Part shown: positions 24,705 through 33,440 of the stretch, one piece after another
Layout: each line of letters starts with the position of its first letter
How positions within the stretch are numbered: the first letter of the stretch is position 1
Notes under the pieces: generated by a model
Told to the model about the DNA's origin: nothing
Databases searched by the model: none
What the model saw: the letters and a program-made list of their open reading frames with translations, nothing else
DNA from: Candidatus Poribacteria bacterium
GTDB taxonomy: Bacteria; Poribacteria; WGA-4E; WGA-3G
Length of the DNA: 35,259 nt
NCBI GenBank assembly: GCA_028824125.1
Contig: JAPPES010000011.1
Coordinates: 1 to 35,259, forward strand
Direction: 5' to 3'
Program-made: the position numbers and the translations under genes

Positions 24705-24855
24705 AGTCCCGTAGGGACGCAATGTTTATAGAAAAATGTTGTCCCTCCCCTCTTGAGTTCCGTAGGAACGGCATAGAAAGATAAACATATCGTCCCTACG
24801 GGACTAAAGAGGGCGCTTATTTCGTTTTCTATAAATATATCGTCCCTACGGGACT
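24705..24855. repeat. Array of four GTCCCGTAGGGAC palindromes (copy 1)
   Basis: Copies of AGTCCCGTAGGGACG are at 24705-24719 (plus), a variant AGTTCCGTAGGAACG at 24756-24770, and the reverse form CGTCCCTACGGGACT at 24791-24805 and 24841-24855. Start-to-start distances are 51, 35 and 50 bp. In the variant the two changed bases are symmetric, so pairing is kept. The order plus, variant, minus, minus repeats at 28155-28319, and a block around the variant (24751-24774) is identical to 28201-28224. Confidence 0.75.
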
Positions 24856-24900
24856 GAAGAAGGTTCCCATGTTTAGAAAATCCTAAAATTGACAGTTATG

Positions 24901-24920
24901 GTGCGGTTAGGAAACCGCAC
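24901..24920. repeat. Hairpin with AGGA loop
   Basis: Stem GTGCGGTT pairs perfectly with AACCGCAC around AGGA, which is the complement of the TCCT loop at 885-908 and 9341-9360. Outer stem bases differ but remain fully paired. Confidence 0.7.
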
Positions 24921-25015
24921 CTACCGTTATTATTAGAGTAATTCAAAGGAATAAAATTATATGTCCTTATACCGAACCCACGTTATTGTTATGATACCCT
25001 ATCTAAATTCCATTG

Positions 25016-26719
25016 TCAATCTTTTTGTCCGTTTACAACTCCTTGTCCCTCTTTAATTTGGAGTACCTGATTTGCTTTCAGATCAGAAAAGTTATCTGTA
25101 TGCCCACTTGGCCAGCGGAGTTCAAGAGAGTCAATCTTTGTGTTTTTTCCAAGACCAAAGTGAACGCGGAGATCGTTTTGTGAGAGATAACTGGACCCGC
25201 TATGAACCTCTTTGAAGAGTGAGAGTATGCCTGCTTTCAAAGTAATTTTCGTGCCAATCCCAGACACGTTGCTCTGCGTGCCGATTGTGTGAATTGTAAT
25301 CCAATTATTACTGTTTCCGCCGTCGTTGCGAAGAAGTTTGGCAGGTTGATTGGAATGATTGAGAAAAATATCAATATCGCCATCGTTATCGTAATCTCCA
25401 AAAGCTGCACCTCGACCAACCATTTTCGTCAATTGTGTTAACCGGACTTCTGCAGAAACATCGGAGAAAGTGTGTCTCCCATCTCGGTGAATGTTCTGCA
25501 AAAGCAGGTCTGTTTGTGGATATGTAGCATCTGAAAAAAGTTCAATGTTATCTTGAAGATGTCCGTTGGAAACGAAGATGTCTTGGAGTCCATCGTTGTT
25601 GTAATCGAAGAATTCAACTGCCCACTTGAAATAGGGAACAGTCACCGCCCCAATTCCTAAAGAAAAGGATGTGTCCGTAAAAAATAGCGTCTCTTCATTA
25701 TGAAAAAGAAGGACAGGTTGGGATGGTGCATTGCTTACAACTAAATCAAGGTCCCCGTCGTTATCGTAGTCACCGAAAGCACTTCCCATGCCGCTGCCGG
25801 GCATGCCATTTTCGTCGTATCCTGTACCAGTGAGATCTGTTATATCAATAAATGTGCCATCGCCACTGTTTTGGTAAAGCAGGTCAGGTTCCATGTCGTT
25901 AGCGATGTGTAGGTCAGGGTCGCCATCGTTATCATAATCTCCGACAGCAACAGCAAGTCCAAGGGCACGGTGTGAAATGCCAGCTGCATCGGTGACATCT
26001 GTGAAAGTGCCATCACCATTATTACGATAGAGAATGTCCGGTTCACTCTTGAAACGACTGTTATCCATTTGGTCTACTGGACTACAATAGATACGGGCAC
26101 CGCGTGAGAGCCATCCTTGGTTTCCCTCAGCAGAAAATATCATATAGTTGACAACATATAGGTCAACATTGCCATCTAAATTGTAATCCAAAAACGCACA
26201 ACCTGTCCCCCAACGTTTGTCACCAACGCCAGCTTTTTCAGTAATGTCAGTAAATGTGCCATCACCATTGTTGCGGTAGAGGCGATTGCTTCCGAAGTTT
26301 GTAACGTATATTTCAGGAAAGCCATCGTTATTAATATCTGCGGCAGCACAACCGACACCGTATCCAGTCCCGCCAACGCCAGCTTTTTCAGTAATGTCAG
26401 TAAATGTGCCATCACCATTGTTCTGATATAGTTTATTTGTTGGGGGATGCGTGTTTTTATTAGCAGATTCTACTGGTTGGGTAGGCGATGGGGTGTGCGC
26501 AGCGTTAACAATATACAGGTCAAGGTGACCGTCAACGTTAAAGTCAAAAAAGAGTGCGCCAGAACCGAGCGTTTCAATGAGATATTTTTCACCGCTTCTG
26601 CCATCATAATGTTCAAAGTCAATTCCTGCAGCGGTAGTTATATCAACGAATTGAACCTCCGTATAGGCAGGAGTACTTAAGAAAGTAAAACATAGCAGAA
26701 GATAACAAATACTTCTCAT
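25016..26719 (-). CDS. Secreted FG-GAP/VCBS-repeat protein with C-terminal ASPIC/UnbV domain
   Basis: A 567-residue protein with a signal peptide (MRSICYLLLCFTFLSTPAYT). About seven repeats follow the pattern LYRNNGDGTFTDITEKAGV...GDYDNDGDPDL, whose D.D.DG loops bind calcium in integrin-like beta-propellers. The C-terminal ~75 residues (GIGTKITLKAGILSLFKEV...LRVHFGLGKNTKIDSLELRWPSG, shown in parts) form an ASPIC/UnbV domain, as in CRTAC1-like proteins. It is probably exported; ligand unknown. Two stretches of 50 nt inside the gene (26223-26272 and 26373-26422) are identical, a sign of recent repeat duplication. Its ATG overlaps the TPR gene's stop by four bases (ATGA), so the two are translationally coupled. 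Confidence 0.9.
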   Translation of the reverse strand: MRSICYLLLCFTFLSTPAYTEVQFVDITTAAGIDFEHYDGRSGEKYLIETLGSGALFFDFNVDGHLDLYIVNAAHTPSPTQPVESANKNTHPPTNKLYQNNGDGTFTDITEKAGVGGTGYGVGCAAADINNDGFPEIYVTNFGSNRLYRNNGDGTFTDITEKAGVGDKRWGTGCAFLDYNLDGNVDLYVVNYMIFSAEGNQGWLSRGARIYCSPVDQMDNSRFKSEPDILYRNNGDGTFTDVTDAAGISHRALGLAVAVGDYDNDGDPDLHIANDMEPDLLYQNSGDGTFIDITDLTGTGYDENGMPGSGMGSAFGDYDNDGDLDLVVSNAPSQPVLLFHNEETLFFTDTSFSLGIGAVTVPYFKWAVEFFDYNNDGLQDIFVSNGHLQDNIELFSDATYPQTDLLLQNIHRDGRHTFSDVSAEVRLTQLTKMVGRGAAFGDYDNDGDIDIFLNHSNQPAKLLRNDGGNSNNWITIHTIGTQSNVSGIGTKITLKAGILSLFKEVHSGSSYLSQNDLRVHFGLGKNTKIDSLELRWPSGHTDNFSDLKANQVLQIKEGQGVVNGQKD

Positions 26720-27984
26720 TTTTTTGATTTAGAAGATAAAAGGGAAACCTGCTTTTGGCGAGCTTGTTTTGCTTCACTGTTTAGTCCAAGCTGGGTGTAA
26801 ACCGTGGCAAGCGTATCCCAATAATTAGCCTCAGCTGGTGCAAGGTCTGTGGCAGTTTGGGCGTGGGATAGTGCTTTATCAAGATCTGCTTGCAATTCAG
26901 TATAGCAGACAGCGATATTGTTATGGGCAATAGCGAGTTTAGCATCAAGAGAGAGTGCTTTTTGATATGCCCCAATTGCGAGTTTTAATTTTCCTTGTTT
27001 GTGGTAGGCAAGCCCTAAATTGTAATGCGCAGCAGTTAAAGTCGGAGATAGTGAAATGGCGCGTTTATAGTTTTCAATTGCTTTGTTATGCCGTTTACGC
27101 GTTAGGTACAAGATACCAAGATTATTATAGCCTTTTGGATCGTCAGGATAAATTTTGACCCACTTTCGTGCTTTTTGAAGAAGTGGGTCGGTGTGGCGGA
27201 GGATTTTGAAGAACGCCATTGTTGACGCTGCTTTTTCTTTCTGCCCAAGTTTAATATATGCCTGGGCGAGTTGGTAATGTGCCTCTGTGTTATCACTCTG
27301 AATTTCAATCACTTTTTGAAATTGGGTTATAGCATTTTCATAACGTTTCTGCTTAGCATGGACCTGTCCTAAACCTAAATTCGCACCGATTCCATCAGGA
27401 TTAAGACGAATTGCCTTCACATAAGATTTTTCTGCTTGGGAAAGAAGCCCTTGTTTCAGTGACGCTTCAGCAAGTCCGTTATGGGCATCTGCCCATTTTG
27501 CGTTAATAGCCACAGCTTGTTTGAAAGCATCAACAGCGGGTGGAAAAATTCCCTGTTTCAGATAAACTAATCCTATATTATAGTGTGGTTCTGCTTTCTT
27601 GGGTGATAACGTTAACGCCTTCTTAAAGGTATCAAGCGCCGCGTTATATTGTTTGAGTTCTGAGTGCGTTATACCGAGTGCGTTGTAGAAAACAGTAGAA
27701 TTTGGGTTGTGTGTGATAGCCTCTTTATATTCCGATACTGCCTTTTCAAATTTCTCTAATGCATAGTAAGCTGATGCTTTCTGAAAATGAACCTCCGCAA
27801 GCCAGTTTTTATCTGTCCCTGCTTTCGCTGAACGGATTGCTTTATCAAATGCCTTGAGTGCCGGACTATACCGTCCATCTTCCGCATATTTTATGCCGCT
27901 TTGGTAGAATTCGTTGGCACGGTTGGCTAAAGCGAGGTTTCCGAAAGTGCTACAGAGAATGAGTATCGTTATGTATCTTAGCAT
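26716..27984 (-). CDS. Exported tetratricopeptide-repeat protein
   Basis: A 422-residue protein with signal peptide MLRYITILILCSTFGNLALA and about ten TPR units of 34 residues (for example AVSEYKEAITHNPNSTVFYN and AIENYKRAISLSPTLTAAHY). TPRs form helical scaffolds for protein binding. It is the first gene of a two-gene unit with the FG-GAP/UnbV gene, joined by an ATGA overlap. TPR and UnbV domains are often found together, even fused, in Planctomycetes, Acidobacteria and related genomes, which suggests a functional pair in the periplasm. The ribosome site is weak. Upstream at 27999 begins a repeat end, only 15 bp from the start codon, so the promoter must be inside or beyond the repeat. Confidence 0.88.
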   Translation of the reverse strand: MLRYITILILCSTFGNLALANRANEFYQSGIKYAEDGRYSPALKAFDKAIRSAKAGTDKNWLAEVHFQKASAYYALEKFEKAVSEYKEAITHNPNSTVFYNALGITHSELKQYNAALDTFKKALTLSPKKAEPHYNIGLVYLKQGIFPPAVDAFKQAVAINAKWADAHNGLAEASLKQGLLSQAEKSYVKAIRLNPDGIGANLGLGQVHAKQKRYENAITQFQKVIEIQSDNTEAHYQLAQAYIKLGQKEKAASTMAFFKILRHTDPLLQKARKWVKIYPDDPKGYNNLGILYLTRKRHNKAIENYKRAISLSPTLTAAHYNLGLAYHKQGKLKLAIGAYQKALSLDAKLAIAHNNIAVCYTELQADLDKALSHAQTATDLAPAEANYWDTLATVYTQLGLNSEAKQARQKQVSLLSSKSKK

Positions 27985-27998
27985 TGGTATTTTCTATT

Positions 27999-28140
27999 TA
28001 ACGTGAACTCGGTAAAAGTCTTTGTAGCGCAAACTTTTAGTAAATCAACGGTATGAATCATGGCGAATGCCATACGCGCATTCGCCCAATGGCATTCCCC
28101 GTGCTACAAAAATGTCCCTTTAATTCTAAATGTCACTATA
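27999..28140. repeat. Repeat element with mixed ends upstream of the TPR gene
   Basis: The left end TAACGTGAACTCGGT (27999-28013) is the imperfect inverse (12 of 15) of 24971-24985. The right end (TGTCC...TTAATTCTAAATGTCACTATA in part, finishing 28140) is the TATAGT-type end. The cargo contains 28062-28084, identical to 1-23, and runs from GTAGCGCAAAC to GTGCTAC, a hairpin boundary like those of the other elements. Confidence 0.55.
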
Positions 28141-28149
28141 TTTATATGG

Positions 28150-28324
28150 TCTTCAGTCCCGTAGGGACGATATGTTTATAGAAATGTGATAACCTATCTT
28201 TCTTGAGTTCCGTAGGAACGGCATATTTATTGTTAATGCACTTCAAAACATATCGTCCCTACGGGACTAAGGGGATGAGGTCGTCTGAGCTGCTATAAAC
28301 ATATCGTCCCTACGGGACTGAAGA
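28150..28324. repeat. Array of four GTCCCGTAGGGAC palindromes (copy 2) in a 32-bp inverted repeat
   Basis: Palindromes are at 28155-28169, 28206-28220 (AGTTCCGTAGGAACG variant), 28254-28268 and 28305-28319; spacing 51, 48 and 51 bp. The outer units extend into a perfect 32-bp inverted repeat, 28150-28181 with 28293-28324, each arm itself containing the 13-bp palindrome. Same order and orientation as the array at 24705-24855. The rest of the gap to 28456 (AT-rich) shows nothing further. Confidence 0.75.
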
Positions 28325-28456
28325 GCGTCTCAACTAATGAAGGATATTCGGACAAACCTTTATTCATGTGAAACAATTGGTTACTAAAAGTTATTTAGCA
28401 CAAGTCGTCTATTTAGGAATTTGTTTAGGATTTATAATGCAATTTCCTGTCAAAAT

Positions 28457-31400
28457 TTACTTCAAAATTAACATTTTTCGCGTTGCGGTGAAATCGCCTG
28501 CCGATAACGTATAGAAATAGATTCCGCTCGCCACAGACTCACCCACACTGTTTTTGCCATCCCAATGCGCCGCACGGATCCGACTTTGATAGATACCCGC
28601 GGCCTGATGCCCTAACGCCAATGTCCGAACAATCGCTCCATTTGCAGCATAGATCGTTAAAGTAACATCCGCTGGTTTTGCGAGGTGATACGGTATCCAC
28701 GTCTCTGGATTGAACGGATTCGGATAGTTCGCAAGCAGTGCCGTCTTTTCAGGAAGCAGCGATGCTAATAGCCGTTCGAGATTTTCTATCCCTTGTCGGA
28801 AGACAGCTGAACCATCATCTTCAATCCGTGCCTGTGCTATCCATGCTTGAACCATTGCAGGCATGAGTGCCTTGTTGTCCATTGCAAGGACCGGAGATGC
28901 GGCGGCGTCCACAGACTCACCGATGTGCTGTGACACAATAATGAGGTCTTGGACATTGATAACGCCATCTCGATTTACATCTGTTCGCAAGTTCGCAGGC
29001 GCCCCTGAACCAAAGTCCTGCGCTACAAGTATCAGATCCAGAATGCTTCCCCGTCCATCCTGATTTACATCCCATGCCGGATATTCTCCCACAGTGATCG
29101 TAATATTTGGTGGAACAGTAGGTATGATCGTCCCGTCACTTGCACCGAATTCGAAGCTTTCCAGCGTAATTTGCGTTTCGCCGCCAGCTTTTGCCATGAA
29201 TGTTACGGAGAGCAGTGTCCCTGTCCCACTCACACCACCTTCAAATTGCCGCGCCGCAAACATACCATTGATTTTACCCTCCGTGTTATCAATCGTGCCG
29301 CCTTGGAAAAAGGTGGCACTACCTTCTGACTTCAAAAAATCGCCTTCGGCAACTTCAACTGCCTCCAGTACATTCGGGTCAAACGCTATGTCTGTTTGCC
29401 AACCTGCTAAATCGGTCATGTTTTCTGCGGTGAGGTTAAGGGTTAATGTATCGCCAGCGAGGAGGTTTGTTGTCTCCGTTGCAGAGAATGTGAGACGTGA
29501 AACCGCATCTGGAGGTATTACCGTATACTCTGTGCCTTCTTCAAAACCGAAATGTCCGCTCCATCCAAATTCCCATCCATCTTCAACAGCAACCAATAAA
29601 ACATTTACACCTTTTTCAAGGTTACAAGGCACGAAATCCTGATAGTCCCCAGCCCTTCGCCGGACAAAACTTTGGTAAACAAGCCTTCCATTGAGCCATA
29701 TTTTGGCATTATCACCAAATCCAAAAAACAGTTGCGTCTCTTGTTCCAATGGCGAATCTAAGGTAACACAACCGTATATGATATGATTATTGTTTTCGCT
29801 ATTTATTTCGCTTCCGATTTCATCTAACAAATTGATGATGTTCAAATCGCCTGATGGGGCGATACTACCTTGTGTCCATCGGTTGTTTCCGACTGACTTT
29901 CCTTGTTTCGCTCCGATGGTTGCGATCTGCTGTTCGGTTATGGTGCCGGCACTGGCTTTGGCAAGCAAATCCGTGTCGCTATCAAGTCGTTCTCCGGGAA
30001 CAGTGACCCATAACCAGGGACCCTCTATCTTAGGTCCACCTGTTGGAGTCCCTGGATTGAAAGCGCGTGTGATAGTCGTTTTTGTTAGACCTGAAAGGGA
30101 AGAAAAATCGGTTATTGAATTGTTATTAAGTGTTAACAATTTCAAATTCGTTAGTTCCGATAATGGCGATACATCTGAAATATTATTTCGTTCAAGTTTC
30201 AGTCGTTCTAAACTTGTTAAACCTGACAAAGCAGACACATCTGAAATACCATTTCCGATAAGATACAAACTTTTTAATCCTGTCAAATTCGCAAGGACTG
30301 AAATATCAGACGCTTCTGATCCACAAATATCTAATGTTTCTAATTGTGTTAAATTGGCAAGTGGAAAAAGATTAGAGATTGGGTTGCCCCAAGTCAAAAA
30401 ATGTCTTAGGTTGGCAAGTCCAGCAAGAGGGGAAATGTCTGATATTTTGTTGCCTATAATAGTTATGACTTCTAAGTTTGATAAACCCGCAATCGGGACT
30501 AAACTTTCTATTGGATTGTTATAAACATCTAATACCTTCAATTTGATAAGGTCAGAAAGAGGCGAAAGGTCAGATATTTGATTGCTATGTGCGTGTAAAT
30601 ACTCTAAATTGATTGCATATTCAAGACCTGTTAAGTCCTTAATGGCCCTGTTACTTGCTCTTAGAGTTGTTAATGTTGCCATTTCTTCGTTTGAAATCGA
30701 GACAAAAACATCATCGACATCTTTCCCAAGTGCCTCTGCAATAGCAGCACGAAGGTTCACATCCGGGATAGGGACCTCTCCAAAAAGTATTTTCGTAGTT
30801 TGAACAAGCCCCGCTAATGGCGAAAAATCTGTTATTGGATTGGCAGTGAGGTCTAACCATTTTAGATTGGTCAACCCTGATAGTGGCGTTATATCTGTGA
30901 TCTTATTATCCCTTAGATTTAAACGTTCTAAACCCTTTAGATTTTGTAAAGTAGAGACATTAGAAACATTATTATTAAAAATATATAATGTTTTGAGTTT
31001 AGGAGCATTTTCAAAAGAAGGTATCACAGATATTTCATTTCCACACATATTTATGTTTTCAATATTGGGTAAGTTTGCTAATGGCGATAAATCACTTATA
31101 GGGGGTCCCCAAAGAAGAATACTTTTAAATTTTTTCTTTCCCGCCAATGGTGACAAATCCGAAATCTTGAAATTGTGACCAGCTTGTATATTTTCCAATT
31201 CTGTTAACCCTTCTAATGCTGAAAGACTTGTTATTTCAGGGCAATTTTCAAATACAAATTCACGAATTTTTGTTAGGCCAGATATTGGAGTAAGATCTGA
31301 CACATTTGTAAAATGAAGCCTTAATGACCGAAGTTTAATCAGTTTGGATATCGGGGAAAGATCGGATATTCCTTCATCACTAATAGAAAGTCCCTGTATG

Positions 31401-33310
31401 TTAATAGCATATTCCAACCCTGTCAAATTTTCTATTCCTTTATTATTCAATGTTTCCTGAATAATTTGAGTAGAACCATTTATTTGCCTATGAGTGTTAT
31501 GTACTCCAAATGCGGTAAAACTTTCCATCTCAGTGACAGTGATAGGTGCATCGCTGGGTTTGTCCAATATTCTATTAAGTGTTGCGCGTAAATTTGGATC
31601 GGGAATGTGGACACCAGCACCAGGAATAATTTCAGGTCGCTCCACAACAGGTGGCGGGACGATATCAGGAGAGTTGATCCCAGAAATCACATCGTGAAAA
31701 TCCGATGTCCATGCGTCGCGTTTCACCGTTCCGTTTTCTAATACCAATGTCCCTAATAAGTTTTGCAAAGTTGGACTTTTAGTTATCTTTTCAAGGAACA
31801 TGTCAGTTTCCAAGCCAACTGCAGCTGCAGCGTGTGCAGCACTGAGAGGTGCTTGAAACGCCTCGTGCAATCGTTGGACCGGTTCAATACCGCCAAACAC
31901 GCCGCCTGCCGCTTCAAGTGCATCTCTGTAACGTTGTGTATCCTCTTCAACGAGTGCATCCATCACCGTTTTTTCAACATAGAGGTCTAAGGCACGTTCT
32001 TTGTTAAAAGGTGGGTTCTCAACCTGTTCAACAACAGCACGCACCTCGTCTTCAAACGTCTGCATCCCTTTTGTGTGGCAACCGATGCAGGAGAGACCAT
32101 TGCGAACTGTCGGATCACTCACAGCAGGATTAGAAACAATGCTTATCGGTGCTTCATTAAGTCGGTTACCTTCCCCATCCGCAAGATAATATGCCTGCAA
32201 CCCATTCGGCAAATTAAAGATAATCTCACCACCATCATGTGTGAAATCAAGTGGGTGTGTAAAGATATTCTGTGACTCCGCACTTCCAGCAAAGTCATAA
32301 CTTTTCCAATACGCACCGTAACGTGATATGTGCCGTTCAACAACGCGATTGTGTCTTGAAACACGGGAATTATTAAAGCCCGCACGCCAAACACGTTTTC
32401 CTGGCGCATTTAGCAGGTTTTCAGCAACGAACACCTCAAGTGCTGCCTCTAATTCGCGGTCTGTTTCGGGCAACGCGAGAATGTCATGGTAGAGCGGTGG
32501 CAGTGAGGCAGTTGCAAGAAACCAATCCACGTTGATAAACGGTACTTCACAGTTCATCTCTTGCTGTAGGGTTGTCAGTTTTTCGCTGAAATGTGTTTGT
32601 GTCGGCGCATCAAATGTCATTTTGTAGGGATACGTTTGCTCAATCTGTGTCCATGCATCGTTTCGGACATCCCATTCGTAATCACGGAGGTCAATGTAGA
32701 AAATAGTTTGTTCCGCATCAATAGGCTGCGGTTTAACAACATTGCGTCCCCAAGAGAGGCTATTTATCAGTTTTGAGAGGGCGCGCCGATACGCGTTGAG
32801 TGCTTCAGTCGTCTCACCTGCATTATAGAGGTGTGTTAATGTAAAATAACGGGCGAACGATTTGTCACGCGGTGAAAGAGAGTTGACGTGGTTTTCAATC
32901 GTTTCAAGAAGTGTATCGTTTGTAATGAAGCCGGGTTTTGGTTTGGGAATAGCGTTCCAATCGGGTGCACCTGCTGCAATCCATTGGTAGATCGTCTCAA
33001 TCGCTTCGGGGGCAAGTGACGGTTGTCCGAGTGGCATCCGCTTGGCAATGTCCGTTTCAATGAGCCGTTGATAGAACACGGAATCCTCTGGGTTTTCAGG
33101 GATGACTGTGCCACCTTCAATAAGTGCTGTATATTCAATAAGAAGATCATCAGAGAATGAGCCATTTTCCCCGTGACAGATTAGACAGGCGTCCTCAATG
33201 ATCGCGTAAGCCTCTTGTGCCAGATTCTGTTGCGCTTGGACATTCTGATTAAATAAAATGAGTATCCATACTGCAGAAATGAGGACAATGAATTTCTTGC
33301 TATTCTTCAC
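28457..33310 (-). CDS. Giant secreted protein: cytochrome c-like, LRR, cohesin, dockerin and C-terminal sorting-type domain
   Basis: A 1617-residue protein starting at GTG (33310) with GGAG about 9-10 nt upstream. Signal peptide 1-26 (…FNQNVQA). Two haem-binding CxxCH motifs: CLICH (C42, C45, H46), in a Planctomycete-type cytochrome region ending IYQWIAAGAPDW, and CIGCH (C408, C411, H412). Two leucine-rich blocks (about 565-845 and 845-1075), of roughly 9 and 8 repeats of 22 residues (SGLTNLKWLDLTANPITDFS type), each introduced by an IPD.NLRA cap. A beta-rich domain follows (about 1080-1260), then a cohesin-like domain (about 1270-1407), a dockerin with two calcium loops (DVNQDGRGSILD, DVNRDGVINVQD; about 1412-1463), and a C-terminal domain (about 1525-1617, NYPNPFNPETWIPY...GKNSVGESVASGIYFYTL) like the FlgD/type-9-secretion sorting regions. 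Probably cell-surface or secreted. Cargo or redox role unknown. Confidence 0.85.
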   Translation of the reverse strand: MKNSKKFIVLISAVWILILFNQNVQAQQNLAQEAYAIIEDACLICHGENGSFSDDLLIEYTALIEGGTVIPENPEDSVFYQRLIETDIAKRMPLGQPSLAPEAIETIYQWIAAGAPDWNAIPKPKPGFITNDTLLETIENHVNSLSPRDKSFARYFTLTHLYNAGETTEALNAYRRALSKLINSLSWGRNVVKPQPIDAEQTIFYIDLRDYEWDVRNDAWTQIEQTYPYKMTFDAPTQTHFSEKLTTLQQEMNCEVPFINVDWFLATASLPPLYHDILALPETDRELEAALEVFVAENLLNAPGKRVWRAGFNNSRVSRHNRVVERHISRYGAYWKSYDFAGSAESQNIFTHPLDFTHDGGEIIFNLPNGLQAYYLADGEGNRLNEAPISIVSNPAVSDPTVRNGLSCIGCHTKGMQTFEDEVRAVVEQVENPPFNKERALDLYVEKTVMDALVEEDTQRYRDALEAAGGVFGGIEPVQRLHEAFQAPLSAAHAAAAVGLETDMFLEKITKSPTLQNLLGTLVLENGTVKRDAWTSDFHDVISGINSPDIVPPPVVERPEIIPGAGVHIPDPNLRATLNRILDKPSDAPITVTEMESFTAFGVHNTHRQINGSTQIIQETLNNKGIENLTGLEYAINIQGLSISDEGISDLSPISKLIKLRSLRLHFTNVSDLTPISGLTKIREFVFENCPEITSLSALEGLTELENIQAGHNFKISDLSPLAGKKKFKSILLWGPPISDLSPLANLPNIENINMCGNEISVIPSFENAPKLKTLYIFNNNVSNVSTLQNLKGLERLNLRDNKITDITPLSGLTNLKWLDLTANPITDFSPLAGLVQTTKILFGEVPIPDVNLRAAIAEALGKDVDDVFVSISNEEMATLTTLRASNRAIKDLTGLEYAINLEYLHAHSNQISDLSPLSDLIKLKVLDVYNNPIESLVPIAGLSNLEVITIIGNKISDISPLAGLANLRHFLTWGNPISNLFPLANLTQLETLDICGSEASDISVLANLTGLKSLYLIGNGISDVSALSGLTSLERLKLERNNISDVSPLSELTNLKLLTLNNNSITDFSSLSGLTKTTITRAFNPGTPTGGPKIEGPWLWVTVPGERLDSDTDLLAKASAGTITEQQIATIGAKQGKSVGNNRWTQGSIAPSGDLNIINLLDEIGSEINSENNNHIIYGCVTLDSPLEQETQLFFGFGDNAKIWLNGRLVYQSFVRRRAGDYQDFVPCNLEKGVNVLLVAVEDGWEFGWSGHFGFEEGTEYTVIPPDAVSRLTFSATETTNLLAGDTLTLNLTAENMTDLAGWQTDIAFDPNVLEAVEVAEGDFLKSEGSATFFQGGTIDNTEGKINGMFAARQFEGGVSGTGTLLSVTFMAKAGGETQITLESFEFGASDGTIIPTVPPNITITVGEYPAWDVNQDGRGSILDLILVAQDFGSGAPANLRTDVNRDGVINVQDLIIVSQHIGESVDAAASPVLAMDNKALMPAMVQAWIAQARIEDDGSAVFRQGIENLERLLASLLPEKTALLANYPNPFNPETWIPYHLAKPADVTLTIYAANGAIVRTLALGHQAAGIYQSRIRAAHWDGKNSVGESVASGIYFYTLSAGDFTATRKMLILK

Positions 33311-33440
33311 GTTATCTTCTCCAACGCGTTATGTTAAGAGGGCTTACACGGTCGGTTTGTTTTTAAGCGTATAGTAGATTTTAGAATTACCATAGACATC
33401 TTGTTTTATGTTTCTCTTGTGTGAGGCCTATTATCTTGTT

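Larger units (their letters stand above)
24598..24985. repeat. Composite repeat element with mixed ends
   Basis: The left end TATAGTAAAACCTGTAATTA (24598 on) leading to GGGACAC matches the left end of the element at 9239. The right end ACCGAACCCACGTTA (24971-24985) belongs to a second end type, seen inverted at 27999-28013 and directly at 154-167. The interior holds the four-hairpin array (24705-24855), an AAATTGACAGTTATGG end motif (near 24885-24900) and the hairpin at 24901-24920. It fills the gap between the dioxygenase and the UnbV gene; no gene is visible in it. Confidence 0.55.

Noticed and set aside
24705..28319. Regularly spaced GTCCCGTAGGGAC repeats as a CRISPR array
   Set aside because: Repeats are short perfect palindromes in both orientations, only four per site, with variable units and spacers that partly match between sites; no cas genes are present.
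29094..29642. Plus-strand 182-residue frame
   Set aside because: Antisense to the cohesin-like region of the giant gene, which has clear domain homology on the minus strand.
29790..30524. Plus-strand 244-residue frame
   Set aside because: Antisense shadow of the leucine-rich repeats in the 1617-residue gene; its periodicity mirrors the LRR codons.
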